Positions 12,471 through 24,420 of a DNA stretch of 64,000 bases are shown piece by piece (positions within the stretch are counted from its first letter, which is position 1; the number at the start of each line of letters is the position of its first letter). The notes beneath the pieces were generated by a model that saw nothing but the letters and a program-made list of their open reading frames with translations, did no database searches and was not told the origin of the DNA. Origin of the DNA: Posidonia oceanica (lineage: Eukaryota > Streptophyta > Magnoliopsida > Alismatales > Posidoniaceae); contig JAZBRS010000077.1 in the NCBI GenBank assembly GCA_037176725.1, forward strand, positions 5,642,001 through 5,706,000, given 5' to 3'. The position numbers and the translations under genes were made by a program.

Positions 12471-13189
12471 CACTCATTTAGTCTTGCATTTTAGCATCTT
12501 CTTGCACACACTAAGCACTTCTAGCTCCCTTTCACTTGGGAGGACCTTTTTGCACATCCCTAGGACCTCCTGAGCACCTAGATCTGTTCTTCTCTCCTGT
12601 TCTGGCCTTTCTGCTTCGGAGCTGCGATATCTTCCAATCCGGCCGTTGGATCTTCTCAAATGAGCTGCCCAGGCAACCGCAGCGAAGCGCTCTTCAGCAT
12701 GGACCAGACAGATTTCAGATCAGGCTCCCGGATCTCCAGGTATGTCCTCCTGAACCCCTGCATTGCATTCATTTGCATGGCATTTGCACAGTTTTCCTTG
12801 TTTTCGCTTTCTGTCTCTTCGAGCATGTAGAATAGGACTTCCCCTTTCTACTTGTCTGTTCAAATCCTCGTTTCGCGTTTCTCTATGTGTTTCGTGTTGT
12901 GTTCTTCCTGGATTTGCCACTTTATGTGACTTTCTTCCCCTCTTTCCACGATCCGATCGCATCGCGAGCTTTGGGCAGCATGCGAGACACATCGTGGAAT
13001 GGTTTAGTGGGAAACAGCCGCAAGAAGGTGATAATCCCTCCATTTGCCCCTTCTCCCCTCAGAAGGTCTTCACACCTACTCTGAGCAGTCCTAAACAGCG
13101 TTTGTTCTTATACACACGTTGTCTTGCCTCCCCTTCGCCCCCTTCCAATCTCTCTCCGCATCCTCGCATTTGCATGGCTTTTTCGAGGT

Positions 13190-13565
13190 TTTTGCTTCGC
13201 TGTTTTGGCACCGTTTCGCGTGCCCGCCCTCGTTTTCGCTCCGTTTTGCGTACCCATCTGTTTTCTTGTCTCGTTTTGCGCACTGTCTTGCCTTCTCGTT
13301 CGTTTTATGTGCCGGTTTCTTTCTCTCGCTCCGTTTTGCGTACCTTTCTGTTTTCTCGTCTCGTTTTGAGTAGTTTCCTGTTTTCTTGCCTCGTTTTGCA
13401 CGTTGTCTCGCTTTCTCGCTTGTTTCGCGTGCCAGGTTTCGCTCTTTCGCATCGTTTTGCGTGTCGTCCTCGTTTCTTGCCTCGTTTTGCGTGTTTTACG
13501 CCGTTTTCTCTTGCGTGCCGATCGCATTGCATGGATTTGCCGTTGTTTTGCTTTTTCGCTTGCAT
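13190..13565 (+). repeat. CGTTTTGCG-type tandem repeats near the 3' end of the solo LTR
   Basis: About eight imperfect units of 40-48 bp are built on CTCGTTTTGCGTRCC and TTTCTGTTTTCTTG. They are present in every LTR here: 17500-17850 (A), 38210-38560 and 57970-58330 (C). Long open frames through it on both strands (up to about 290 codons in C's 5' LTR) are low-complexity by-products without stops and are not annotated as genes. Confidence 0.75.
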
Positions 13566-13799
13566 TTGCATATAGGGCTATGATGCTTACTGCCTGGAGT
13601 TCCCACGAGTTAGGTTTCGCCCAATTCGGAATACGGACAGCGCAGCTGAGCACTTAGAGAGCACGTTTACTTCCTTGCATTGTTTCCTCCCACTTAGAGC
13701 ACTCCTCGAGCATTCATTTAGGCAATCATAGGCACATAGGCATCCAATCCTGCATCCTTCTGCGTATGCGAGCGTAAGCCTAGAAAGACCGATTTTCGG

Positions 13800-13835
13800 G
13801 CGTGTCGGGGGTGCCTAATACCTTCCCCGCACGTA
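13800..13835 (+). promoter_or_regulatory. Conserved LTR box with small dyad (GGTGCCTAAYACC)
   Basis: The stretch GGGGGTGCCTAATACCTTCC is kept in all LTRs of the window: 22766-22788 (B), about 17246-17270 (A, inverted), about 37938-37960 and 57697-57720 (C, inverted). GGTG and CACC can pair. I recall similar boxes in the 3' part of Ogre-type LTRs. A role in RNA processing or packaging is a guess. Confidence 0.45.
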
Positions 13836-14150
13836 ACAGGAGTCCTTACCCTGTCTTTTGGCCCGCAATGACCGTACCGCCCTTATCCTAGGTTAGAGTC
13901 ATCTCATTTGCATTTGTTTGCATTTGTTTCCCTTTGCATTGCTTGGCTTTGCATTTCTTGCTTGGTTTTGCGCGTCAATTCACGCATTACCCCGGTTTTC
14001 CTCGTCTTCCGTTAATAGACGTGGTGGCGACTCTGATTTGTCTTATCTTTCCCTTTTCTCCTCGATTTTAAGTGTTTTTCGAGTTGAGCCTCTTCCTCGG
14101 ATCTCAATCGCCGCTAAATAGCGAGCCTGGTTCCGATCGGGATCGCTACA

Positions 14151-15592
14151 GTGATAACGATCTCGATAGACTCCTCGTCAGAGGGTCTATCTCGAACCTA
14201 GGAGGCAAGGGCGCGCCAGCGGCCGACGTACTCCCCGAACGGCTCGCCAGAGTTCTGCTTGATGGCGATCAAGTCCGCCCTCTTTGGGACAAGATCGAGG
14301 TTGAAGGAGTATTGCTCCAGGAACGCCTGACTGAGGTCGTTCCAAGTCTTGATGGCTGACATATCGAGTGATGTGAACCACTTGAGTGCCGGCCCGGTCA
14401 AACTCTTCTGGAACAAGCGGATCAGCAACCTCTCGTCAGCCTGAAGCTGAGCGAGATCACCGCAATACGCCTTCAGGTGTGCTACGGGGCAGCCCCTACC
14501 ATTATACTTCTCGAAGTCCGGGATTTTGAACTTCGGAGGGAGTACCGCCTCTGGAAAGCAGCAGAGGTCCCGAAATTGGTAGGTCTGGTGCTCAGTACCC
14601 TGCACTAGTCGTAGTGCCTTCTCCAAGACGTCCATCCGGTTATTGATGGGGTCTGGAATTGCTGCTGTAGGAGAGGGATCAGCAGGGGTAGTGAGTACAT
14701 ACGCCGAATGGGTCGCACCTAAGTGCTCCTCCGGATCTACCATAGCGTCGCCTGGTGGAGCAACGGGATGGCCGGCGTATCCGTGCTGGGGGATAGTGTA
14801 TGCAGGATGCTGGACTTGGTGGAGAGGAGAAGAATAAATGCCATGCTGTGATGGGACAGGGGGAGGATGACGGAGCACCAGTTGCTGTACAGGCGGGGTG
14901 CCAAACAGCGAGCCAGTGAGGTACTGGGCTCCAGCCGGTCCAAAGGATTGACCACCAGAAGGAAGTGGAGCATGCTGTGCCAAGTGTTGTGCAGGGGGAG
15001 GCGGTAAACGAGCCCCCATCGCCAGAACCATGAGCAGTTGCGACGATGGTCGAGGCGGAGGTGCAGAGGTTGATGCAAGAAATGCAGGAACTGGCCTCGG
15101 AGGAACCTCAGGGACGACAGAGACAGAAGAAGGACGAACTGATAGAGCCATGCCCTGCAGTCTCTGGGCGAGCTCCATCAGGTGCTGGTACTGCGCCTCG
15201 GGCGTCTTGCCAGTGGGGACGCTGAAGTGCAGTGCCGGCGGGGATTGAGAAACAAGTGGCACGGACACAGACTGTCCGGGAGGGAAGGATTCTACAGGAA
15301 AGGTCGCAGCAGCGGTGGAAGGGATGTCGAAAGCGACGTATCCCTGGGACGGAGGGAGCAGTGGCGTCTCCGGAGCACGAGTAACGGCCGTCAAGATAGA
15401 CTCGGCAACCGGATCCGGAGGAAGGGAGGCTTGCCACTGTCCCGGGGTGTACTGAGAACCTAGAGACGTCAGGGGAGGAAACCCTGGCGTCGGAGGGGGA
15501 ACAAGAGGGGCAGAGATAGCAACCGGGGGGGCCAGAACGGAAACACCCTCCGTGACAGGAGTAAGAGAAGGCTCACTAACGTACTAGGCCAT
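14151..15592 (-). pseudogene. Gag N-terminal part (A), with two amber codons
   Basis: The expected start ATG is 15590-15592. The third codon is already TAG (15584-15586) where C and B have CAG. The frame then runs through a Pro/Gln-rich N-terminal region and the retrotransposon Gag core (FKIPDFEKYNGRGCPVAHLK, then LTGPALKWFTSLDMSAIKTW, then SFNLDLVPKRADLIAIKQNS). A second TAG is at 14198-14200, again where B has CAG. The remaining gag continues at 8145 on the other side of the solo LTR. Gag would form the cytoplasmic particle. Both stops are C-to-T changes and need not have been present when A moved. Confidence 0.92.
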
Positions 15593-16904
15593 CGCTGACC
15601 TAGAGCGTGTGAGAACAGGGCTGCGACGGGTATTCAAGCGGTGAGTCCTACGAGGAGCTATCGTCGCAAGTGCGGATAGCTCAGAGGGGGAATGGTCGTG
15701 AACTAAATTGCAAAAGGGCGTCAACGGGGGTCGATACTCGAGCTCTGGCAAAGGGAAACTCGCTTACCGATCACGCTGACACAACAGAAAGAAATTAGGG
15801 TTAGAAACTAAAAGATGAATGCAAATGAGTTAGTTAAGTGGCATGAATGATATGCATGCTTTCTAGTATGCCCCCCTTTCCTAACTAGTGTTTCCTAGCA
15901 AGGTTGTCTACTCCGGGTATCCCTGGATGTACGGGTCACCGACTCAGGTCAGAAAAAGTAGGTCCCCTGTCTAACTCCCGGCCCAAAGCTCAGGTAATGA
16001 CAGGGTGGTGCGTTAGTGGCCTCTACCTCGCCAAAGCGTGGGTGGTACCCTCTACTAACACCGACACGACCCCCGGACAAGGAGGGGACGGACCGACCAA
16101 CTTATGCCACGCCCAAAGCAGTGGAACAAGAGGCCGGAACCGTCCTTCGCAGACTAGTAGGTGGACTCAGAGGAGAAGAATGCATGCCCTATATGATGCT
16201 TATGCAAATGATTAGAGTTTTTTATCTTGCACATTTTATTAACCAAAGGGAGTGAAGGATTGTTTGTAGTCTCTAGTTACCCCTAGAAGTTCTTTTTACT
16301 TGCATTTTTTAGTTAACCATGGGGGAAGCAGACAAGTCTCCACTATCCTAAGCATGGCAAGTGCAAAAGGGAAGAAAATCAGTCAAAATGGCAAGCAACC
16401 ATCATACAGCACAACAAAAGGCATGTTCATGGCATATGCGAGTGTTTGTGAATATGATGGTGAAAAGGAAACATTCATCAAGTCAAAAGGCATGTAAGCA
16501 TAGTATGTGCGTGTGTAGTGGCATAGCAAGGGTGTGAAAGAAGCATTTAACATCCAAAAAGCATGTATTTTAGCCAAACAAAGTATGTAGACATGTAATG
16601 TGCGAGAATTAAAGCAGTAATAAGCAAGTAAGGTAAAGTAAGGTAGAAGTAAGCAGACTGTAAAAGAAATAGGAGCATAAGCAAGGCAATAAGTAAATAA
16701 ACAAGCGAAGGAGCAAAGCTAAGCAAAAGAAGGCGCAAACCGAGGCAAAAGAGGTGCAAAAACCTAAGCAAAGTAGCCACGAAGCGACTTGCTAGGAGTT
16801 TGCACAGAAAAGCGAACAAAACAAGCGAAGAAGGCACACAAGGCAGACAAAACTGCAAAACAAGTGAGCGAAAAGCCGGAAACGAAAGCCGGAGTCTAGT
16901 CTCA
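15593..16904 (-). other. Untranslated leader of A
   Basis: A 1.3-kb stretch between PBS and gag with no credible gene. It is homologous to 23120-24420 (B) and 56040-57354 (C). It contains an A-rich AAGCAAG-type stretch next to the PBS (16600-16860) and a conserved GC-richer block near 15900-16170. Packaging and dimerisation signals would be expected here; I cannot pinpoint them. Confidence 0.7.
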
Positions 16905-16922
16905 TCCCCAGCAGAGTCGCCA
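16905..16922 (-). other. Primer-binding site of A (tRNA-Arg type, one variant base)
   Basis: On the minus strand it reads TGGCGACTCTGCTGGGGA, one base away from the LTR end. B and C have TGGCGACTCCGCTGGGGA. The single difference is C to T at a CpG, in line with methylation decay after insertion. The tRNA-Arg assignment comes from knowledge of Ogre elements. Confidence 0.85.
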
Positions 16923-16923
16923 C

Positions 16924-19900
16924 TGTAGCGATCCCGATCGGAATCAGGCTCGCTATTTCCAGCGGCGATTGAGATCCAAGGAAGAGGCTCAACTCGAAAA
17001 CACCTGGAATCGAGGAGAAAAAGGAAAGATAAGACAAATCAGAGTCGCCACCATGTCTATTAACGGGAGACAAGGAAAACCGGGGAAATGCGTGAATTAA
17101 CACGCAAAACCGAGCAAGAAATGCAAAGCAAAGCAATGCAAAGGAAAACAAATGCAAACAAATGAAAATGAGATGACTCTAGCCTAGGATAAAGGCAGTA
17201 TGGTCATTGCGGGCCAAAAGGCAGGGTAAGGACTCCTGTTACGCGCGGGGAAGGTGTTAGGCAACCCCGACACGCCCGAGAATCGGTCTTTCTAGGCTTA
17301 CGCTTGCATACGCAGGGAAATGCAGGATTGAATGCCTATGTGCCTATAAATGCCTGAATGAATGCTCAAGGTGTGCTCTAAGTGGGAAGAAACAATGCAA
17401 GGAAGTAAACGTGCTCTCTAAGTGCTCAGCTACGCTGTCCGTGTTCCGAATTAGGCGAAACCTAGCTCGTGAGAACTCTAGACAGTAAGCATCACAGCCC
17501 TATATGCAAATGCGAGCGAGAAAACAAAACAGCGAGAAAACCATGCAATGCGATCGACACGCAAGGGAAAACGGCGCGAAACACGCAAAACGAGACGAGA
17601 AATGAGCAACGCACGCAAAACGATGCAAAAGAGCAAAAACGGCGCACAAAACAAGCGAGAAAGCAAGACAGCACGCAAAACAAGACAAGGGAGCAAAGGG
17701 GCACGCAAAACGAGACGAGAAAACAGAATGGCATGCAAAACGGAGCGAAAGAATAAAACCGGCACGCAAAACGAGCGAGAAAGCAAGACAGCACGCAAAA
17801 CGAGACAAGAAAATAGATGGGCACGCAAAATGGTGCCAAAACAGCGAAGCAAAAACCTCGGAAAAGCCATGAGAATGCAAGAATGCAGGAAAAGATTAGA
17901 AGGGGCCAAAGGGGAGTCAAACAACGTGTGTGTAAAAACAGACGTCGTTTAGGACCACTCAGGGTAGGCGTGAAGACCTACGGAGGGGAGAGTGTACAAA
18001 CGGAGGGATTACCACCTCTTTTGCGACTGTTTCCCACTAAACCGTTCCACGGTGTGTCTCGCACGCTGCCCAAAGCTCGCGATGCGATCGGATCGTGGAA
18101 AAGGGGGAAGAAAGTCACATTGCATGGCAAATCCAAGGAAAACTCAACACAAAACACACAGGGGTACGCGAAACGGGGATTTGGAGATAGAAGCAGAAAG
18201 GGGAGGCCCTATTCTACATGCTCAAAGAGACAGAAAGCGAAAACAAGGAAAACTGTGCAAATGGTATGCAAATGCAATGCAAGGGTTCAGGGGGACATAC
18301 CTGGAAATCCGGGAGCCTGATCTGAAATCTGTCTGGTCCATGCTGAAGAACGCTTCGCTGCGGTCGCCTGGGCAGCTTACTTGAGAAGATCCAACGGCCG
18401 GATTGAAAGATAGCACAGCTTCAAGGCAGAAGGGCCAGAACAGGGGAGAAGAATAGATCTAGGTGTTCAGGAGGTCCTAGGGACGTGCAAAAGGTCCTCC
18501 CAAGTGAAAGGAGCTAAAAGTGCTTAGTGTGTGCAAGAAGATGCTAAAATGCAAGACTAGATGAATGCAGGATGCATGCAAAAGCAAGAAAAGGCAAAAA
18601 GAAGAAACTGGGAAAAACCAGGATTTCAGAAGGCATTTTGAAAAAGAAAGGGGCTAAAAATGCAAATCTTCCAGAAAACAGGGGTCCACAGGGAAGGGTT
18701 TTGAAAACAGGAGAGAGCAGGGCTTCGTTTTGTAAAAAAACTAGGCTCAGAAGGCTCTTTTAAAAAAAGGGTATGCTTTAGGAGAGGTTTTGAAACCAAA
18801 AAGAAGTCAGAGTGCAATTTTATGAAAATTGGGGTCTAAAATGCAATTTTTCCAGAAAACAAGGTTCCAGAGAGTCTGGGAATACTAGTGGAGGGTCTGC
18901 ATGAAATTTGGTAGGCATAGGAGCTAGAATGCAACCTTGGGGCAAAATGGTCTTTTCACATGATTTTTTAAAAGATGCAAGGACCTATGTGTGATTTTGA
19001 AATCATGCAGGGGTCAAATATGCAATTTCATATGGTAAATATGCTCTGAAAACACTGAAAAGGACTGACATGCAATTTCTAAAAAAACAGGGGCCAAAAT
19101 GCAATGTAGTAAGCAAAAATACATAGGGAACAGTTACTGTCCATTTAAAATGGACCTAAATGCAAATATGCAAAAACAAGGGAGAAAATATGCAATGCAG
19201 TATGCAAAAATAAAAAATAGAACCTAAGTTTCTGCAGTGCATGGACCTATATGCAAAATCAAAAACATGCAGGGATGCAGAATGCAATTTCATATGGTAA
19301 ACTACATGCAATTAAATGAACTGATTTACTAAGGGACCTAAGTGCAAAAATCGAAAACAGAGGGGCTGAAATGCAAAATAATACAACAGCACAGCACAGT
19401 AAAAGGACTGAAAAGCAAATACTGAAAAGCACAGATATTCAGAGCAATTTAGCATGATATTTAATTAAAAACTAAGCTGATTAAATGAATAGAGGACTAA
19501 AACGCAAAAATGAAATAACTCAAGGCAGACATGCAATATTCACACAGAAACTTTATACTTAGAAAAATAAAGGAACAGTGTTTGGCCGGCGGTGGCTGGC
19601 ACTGTAGCAGTGAGCCAACGGCGCTCACCCCCACCGGCACAGGAGGGCTGCGGGCGTCCGGACCGGCGGAGGACGATGTCGGCGATCGTGCGGAGCTCCG
19701 GAGACCAACTGGGGACCATTCTGCTGGCCGGAGCGCGCGGAGAGCAGGAGACCGGCGCCGGAGAAGAGGGGAAGACCGGCGAGTCGAGGACGGAGCAGGA
19801 AGGCCGGAGATGCTAATCTAAAGGGTGGGAAAGCATCGCGGGAAGAAAAGAAGACTAAGAGAGCAAGAATATACCTGTTTCCGTGGCTGAGATGTCCTCC

Positions 19901-22594
19901 CGACTCAGGTGGTTTCAGAGGTCGCCGGTGGGGCTCGTCCGGTCGCTGTGGATGCTGTCTGCTGCTTGCGAGGATTAGGATCGCCTCAGAGCGACCCTCC
20001 GGAGCTTCCTGGATGGTTGGACGGCTGCTGCGAAGACTGGAGGAAGATCCGGCTGATCGTGGGTTCACAGAGGCAGCCGGAGGTCAGGGGAGTTGTCCGC
20101 TGCTCCTCAGGCCGGACGGGGACCTCTGGAAGATTGCTGGAGGTCCGGTGAGGGGTTCTGGGCGGTCGAATTGTGGTTCTGGAGGTTGTGGAGAAGATTT
20201 GGAGGTTGGGTCGGTTTCTGATCAGAGGGTGATGCAGGTGTTTGTGGTGGCGTTTGGGGTCGGTGGTGAGGGAAAGGGCTGAAGATCAGGTGGCCTGGAA
20301 AGGTGAAGTGCAGGCGAGCGTCGGGGAAGGATTTGGGGAGATGTAGTGGACTGTGGTGAAGGCAATTTCAGGAAGGAAGGTGTTGGGTTGCAATTGGTTT
20401 CAGTGATGGGAATTCGGTTGAACTGGTGGTGTTTCTGGGTGGTGAAAGGCCGGGAAATGGCGGAGGGGAGGTACTGGGTTTCTGGGTGATCTTGGGGGAT
20501 CAATTGGGAGAGAAATGATGGCTGGAACGGGCTTGGTTTCTGAGGAAAAAGAAGAGAGAATTTCACTGGATTTTCAGAGGGTGGAGGAGGAGATTTCGGT
20601 GGGGAATTCTCTGGATTTCTCTCGCTCTCTCTCTCGGATGGCCAAAAAGAGGTCCTCAAGGAAGGGAATTCTGGATGCTTATATCAGACCGAGGGCTGCC
20701 GGTGCGCGCGCTGGAGACTTTTGAATCCCTCCGGCGCGAGTACTGCAGCTGAAAGGAGACGGATGCCGGCGAGACGACAGGCAATTAAAGCCTCCCGGAA
20801 TCGGTGCTGAGACAGGAGAGAGCGGTGAGACGCTGTAGATGAAAGGATTGGAGAGCTTGAAATTTAAACGAAGGAGGGAGAGCTGTAGCTGCCGTGGGAG
20901 AGAAAAGCTGAGAAGCTGAAGGAGGAAGAAGAAGGGTGGAGTAAGACGGGCCGGACCGCTGCGGGCCGAGAAAAAAAGGAAAAAATGAAGGAAAAAGAGA
21001 AATGGGCTGACGGGCCCAGTAAGGAAAAGGAAGAAAGAAAAAAGAGAAGGAAGAAAGAAAGAAAGGGAAAAGAGGAGGAATAAAATAGGAAAAAATAAAT
21101 TAAAAATAAGTAAAAATATTAGGGTGCTTGTGCTGTGAATTAGGATCTTAATCAGATTTTTTAATGACTTCTTTTGGTCAATTAGTGTGGTTTAAATGGG
21201 TTTTGGGCTTGATTAGGGTTTTAGGGTTTTAGTTTTGCTTTTAATTAGTTTTCACTTGATTAAATGTTTGCTAAACCTTTTTTAAATTGTTTTAAAAATT
21301 GTGTTTCCCATGTTGGACACTTAGGATATTGATTAGGATTTTTTAGGATTTATTTTTGTATTAATCAGGGTTGTTTTTGGGTTTTTAAGTCTTAGTCTTC
21401 TTAGGTTTTTTCCTTTCTTAAGTCTTTTATATTATGCTTTGATTTTTATTTGCTGATTTTTCTTGGAGTTTTTAATTAGATTTTTCTGGTTTGATAGGGT
21501 GTTTTTAAGTCTTTTAGATGTGTTTTTCTTTTCCTTTTAATTAAGTTTTTTAACTTACTTTTTCCTATGTTTATTAGGTTAAGTCTTTTGTTTCTTTAAT
21601 TATTTGTTTTAGTGTTTGATTTTTAATTCTTCTTTTTAGGGTTTGTCTTTTAATTCTTTTGATGGGGTTTTTACTTTTGGTAGGTTTTGGTTTTATTTTA
21701 GTTTTTTCCTTGATTTTTCAGTGTTTTCTTTTGATTTGTTTTGCATTTTTTAGTTTGCATGTTCGGTTTTCCTTTTAGCTTGCTTAAGTTAAGTTTAAGT
21801 TGTTAATTGCTTGTTTAACATTTTTTAATTGTTTTTTCTTAGGGTTCTGATTTGTTTCTTTTGTGTTTTGAGATTTTACAGATTTTTATGGGCTTTTGTG
21901 GATTTTTGCAAGAGAGGGAAAAGTAAAAGAGAAGGAGTAAAGAAATGGAAAAAGAGGGAAATAAAAGGGAAAGAGATAGGTTGGAGGAAAACGATTTTTT
22001 AAAATTCAGAAAAAATATTAAAAATAAAGTAAAAATAGGGATAAGATAGAGGAAGGATAGAAGCACAGAGGGGGCCCACAGCCAGACCAGAAAAAGGATA
22101 AGAAAGGGATGAAAAGAGAGAGGATAATCAGGAGAGAGAGAGGAGAGAGAAAATGATAATCCCAGAGAGAGAAAAGGATAATTTGGGTGAAAGAGGGTCT
22201 TAATGGTCTTGGAATGGGGTGAAAATTGCTGAGTGGGTAGTCTAGGGTTTGAAGTCTTGGGTCTGAAGTTTTGGTTTGATTCTAAGGGGATTTTGGAGGG
22301 GTTTCAAGGTGCAGAAAAAGGGTAGTTTCACCTAGGTTTTCTAGGATTTCTGGGAATGGGTTAGGTTTGGAAATTTCTAAGTCTTTGGATAGGCTTGTTG
22401 AATGGATAATGGTGGGTTTTCCTATGGATTTTGGTTGGGTTTTGAGGTCGGGAAGGGGGGTAAAGGTTTAGGTCAAAACAGGCTGATTTTGAAGGGTAGA
22501 GAGGAGGATTAGGGTTAGGGTTTGGTTGGGGTTTGATCCAGCAATTACCAGGAGGGCTCCAAGGGTCCAAGCCTGCCAAGATGGGGTGTCAACA
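16924..22594 (-). repeat. 5' LTR of element A (5,671 bp)
   Basis: Read on the minus strand it begins TGTTGACACC at 22594 and ends GATCGCTACA at 16924, followed by a one-base spacer and the PBS. It contains the same modules as the solo LTR in reverse order: CGCAAAAC repeats (17500-17850), the TGCAAAAAT degenerate repeat block (18590-19540), a GC-rich block (19580-20900), and an A/T- then purine-rich block (20980-22300). The partner 3' LTR lies outside the window, so A cannot be dated here. Confidence 0.92.
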
Positions 22595-22599
22595 GTAGC
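22595..22599. other. Probable right target-site duplication of A (GTAGC)
   Basis: GTAGC directly abuts A's LTR and continues into B's LTR as GTAGCTGAGCACTT. The intact LTRs read the same across this point without interruption. The left copy is outside the window, so the duplication itself is unproven. Confidence 0.6.
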
Positions 22600-23100
22600 T
22601 GAGCACTTAGACAGCACGTTTACTTCCTTGCTTCGCATCTCTCCACTTAGAGCACCCCTTGAGCATTCATTTAGGCATTCATAGGCACATAGGCATTCAA
22701 TCCTGCATTTCCCTGCGTATGCGAGCGTAAGCCTAGAAAGACCGATTCTCGGGCGTGTCGGGGGTGCCTAACACCTTCCCCGCACGTAACAGGAGTCCTT
22801 GCCCTGTCTTTTGGCCCGCCATGACCATACTGCCCTTATCCTAGGCTAGAGTCATCTCATTTGCATGTATTTGCATTTATTTCCTTTGCATTGCTTTGCT
22901 TTGCATTCCTTGCTTGGTTTTGCGTGTTAATTCACGCATTTCCCCCGGTTTTCCTTGTCTCCCGTTAATGGACATGGTGGCGACTCTGATTTGTCTTATC
23001 TTTCTCTTTTTTCCTCGATTTAAGTGTTTTCGAGTCGAGCCTCTTCCTCGAATCAAATCGCCGCTAAATAGCGAGCCTGATTCCGATCGGGATCGCTACA
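22595..23100 (+). repeat. 3' end of B's 5' LTR (rest displaced by A)
   Basis: 506 bp match the last part of the solo LTR (13645-14150) and end GATCGCTACA at 23100, one base before the PBS. The missing part, about 5.3 kb, should lie to the left of element A, outside the window. Confidence 0.9.
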
Positions 23101-23101
23101 G

Positions 23102-23119
23102 TGGCGACTCCGCTGGGGA
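23102..23119 (+). other. Primer-binding site of B
   Basis: TGGCGACTCCGCTGGGGA follows the LTR end after one G. Identical in C. It is the tRNA-Arg-complementary type used by Ogre-group elements. Confidence 0.88.
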
Positions 23120-24420
23120 TCCTAGACTCCGGCTTTCGTTCCCGGCTTTTTCGCTCGCCTGTTTTCGCAGTTTTGCCTGTCTTGTGTGCCTTCTTTGCCT
23201 GCTTTGCTCGTTTTTCTGTGCAAACTCCTTGAAAGTCGCTTTGTAGCTACTTTGCTTAGGTTTTGCACCTCTTTCGCCTCGGTTTGCGCTCCCTTTCGCT
23301 TGGCTTTGCTTCTCTGCTTGTTTATTTACTTATTGTCTTGCTTATGCTCTTACTTCCTTTACAGCTTACTTGTCTTTATTTTCCTTGCCTTACTTGCTTA
23401 TTACTGCTTTAGTTATCGCACATTGTATGTCTACATACTTGTTTGGCAACAATACATGCTTTTTGAATGTTGAATGCTTCTTTTACACCTTTGCTATGTC
23501 ACTACGCAAGCACATGCATGCCTTTTGACTCGATGAATGTTTTTCTTCACCATTATGCTCACAAACACCTGCACATGCCATGCGCTTGCCTTTTGTTGTG
23601 TTGAATGATTGTCTGCCTGCCATGCTTGACTAATTTTCTTCCCTTTCGCACATGCCATGCCTAGGATAGTAGAGACTTGTCTGCTCTCCCCAGGGTTAAC
23701 TAAAAACCGCAAGTAAAAAGAACTTCTAGGAGCAACTAGAGACTCTGAACAATCCTTCACTCCCTCTGGTTAATAAAATGTGCAAGATAAAAGACTTTAA
23801 GCATTTGCATAAGCATCATATAGGGCATGCATTCTTCTCATCTGAGTCCACCTATTAGTCTGCGAAGGACGGTCCCGGCTTCTTGTTCCACCGCTTTGGG
23901 CGTGGCACGAGCCAGTCGGTCTGTCCCCCCCTCGTCCGGGGGTCGTGTCGGTGTTAGTAGAGGGTACCACCCACGCTTTGGCGGGGTAGAGGCCACCAAC
24001 GCACCACCCTGTCATTTCCTGAGCTTTGGGCCGGGAGTTAGACAGGGAACCTACTTTTCTGACCTGGGTCGGTGACCCGTACACCCAGGGATACCCGAAG
24101 TAGACTACCTTACTAGGACACACTAGTTAGGTGAGGGGGGCATACTAGAAAGCATGCATATCATTCATGCCATTTAACTAACTCATTTGCATTCATCTTT
24201 TAGCTTCTAACCCTAATTTCCTTCTGTTGTGTCAGCGTGATCGGTAAAGCGAGTTTCCCTTTGCCAGAGCTCGAGTACCGACCCTCGTTGATACCCCTTT
24301 TGCGACTTCATTCACGACCATTCCCCCTCTGAGCTATCCACGTTTGTGACGATAGCTCCTCTTAGGACTCACCGCTTGAACACTCGTCGCAGCCCTATTC
24401 TCACGCGATCTAGGTCAGCA
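23120..24420 (+). other. Untranslated leader of B
   Basis: No credible gene. It is homologous to the leaders of A and C. A T-rich, CTTGCTTTGC-type stretch follows the PBS, and a conserved block lies near 23840-24110. Confidence 0.7.

Larger units (their letters stand above)
8146..14150 (+). mobile_element. Solo LTR of the same family, inserted in A's gag
   Basis: It starts TGTTGACACC (8146) and ends GATCGCTACA (14150), the same termini as the LTRs of A, B and C, with no internal region, PBS or second LTR. Length is 6,005 bp, in plus orientation. Flanking gag sequence rejoins across it (GCGCCCCTT | GTGATAACG compared with the uninterrupted GCGCCCCTTTGATAACG-type sequence of B). A clean 5-bp target duplication is absent. 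A TTGAT duplication with one substitution and a 4-bp slip at the left edge would explain the join. Internal parts: pyrimidine-rich and A/T-rich blocks (8560-9640), a GC-rich block (9720-11460), and two degenerate repeat blocks listed separately. No protein-coding gene is credible. Confidence 0.92.
1..22594 (-). mobile_element. Element A: Ty3/gypsy Tat/Ogre-like LTR retrotransposon, non-autonomous, 3' end outside the window
   Basis: Reading on the minus strand from 22594 leftward: 5' LTR (16924-22594), PBS (16905-16922), leader, gag, protease, integrase remnant (3535-4434), separate 3' ORF (851-2053), and part of the repeat-rich 3' UTR. RT, RNase H and the integrase N-terminus are missing, with the same junction as in element C. 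Gag is split by a solo LTR (8146-14150). A lies inside B's 5' LTR. The right flank begins GTAGC, the expected target duplication; the left end is beyond position 1. By alignment with C, about 3 kb of 3' UTR and a roughly 5.8-kb 3' LTR should lie to the left of the window. Confidence 0.93.
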
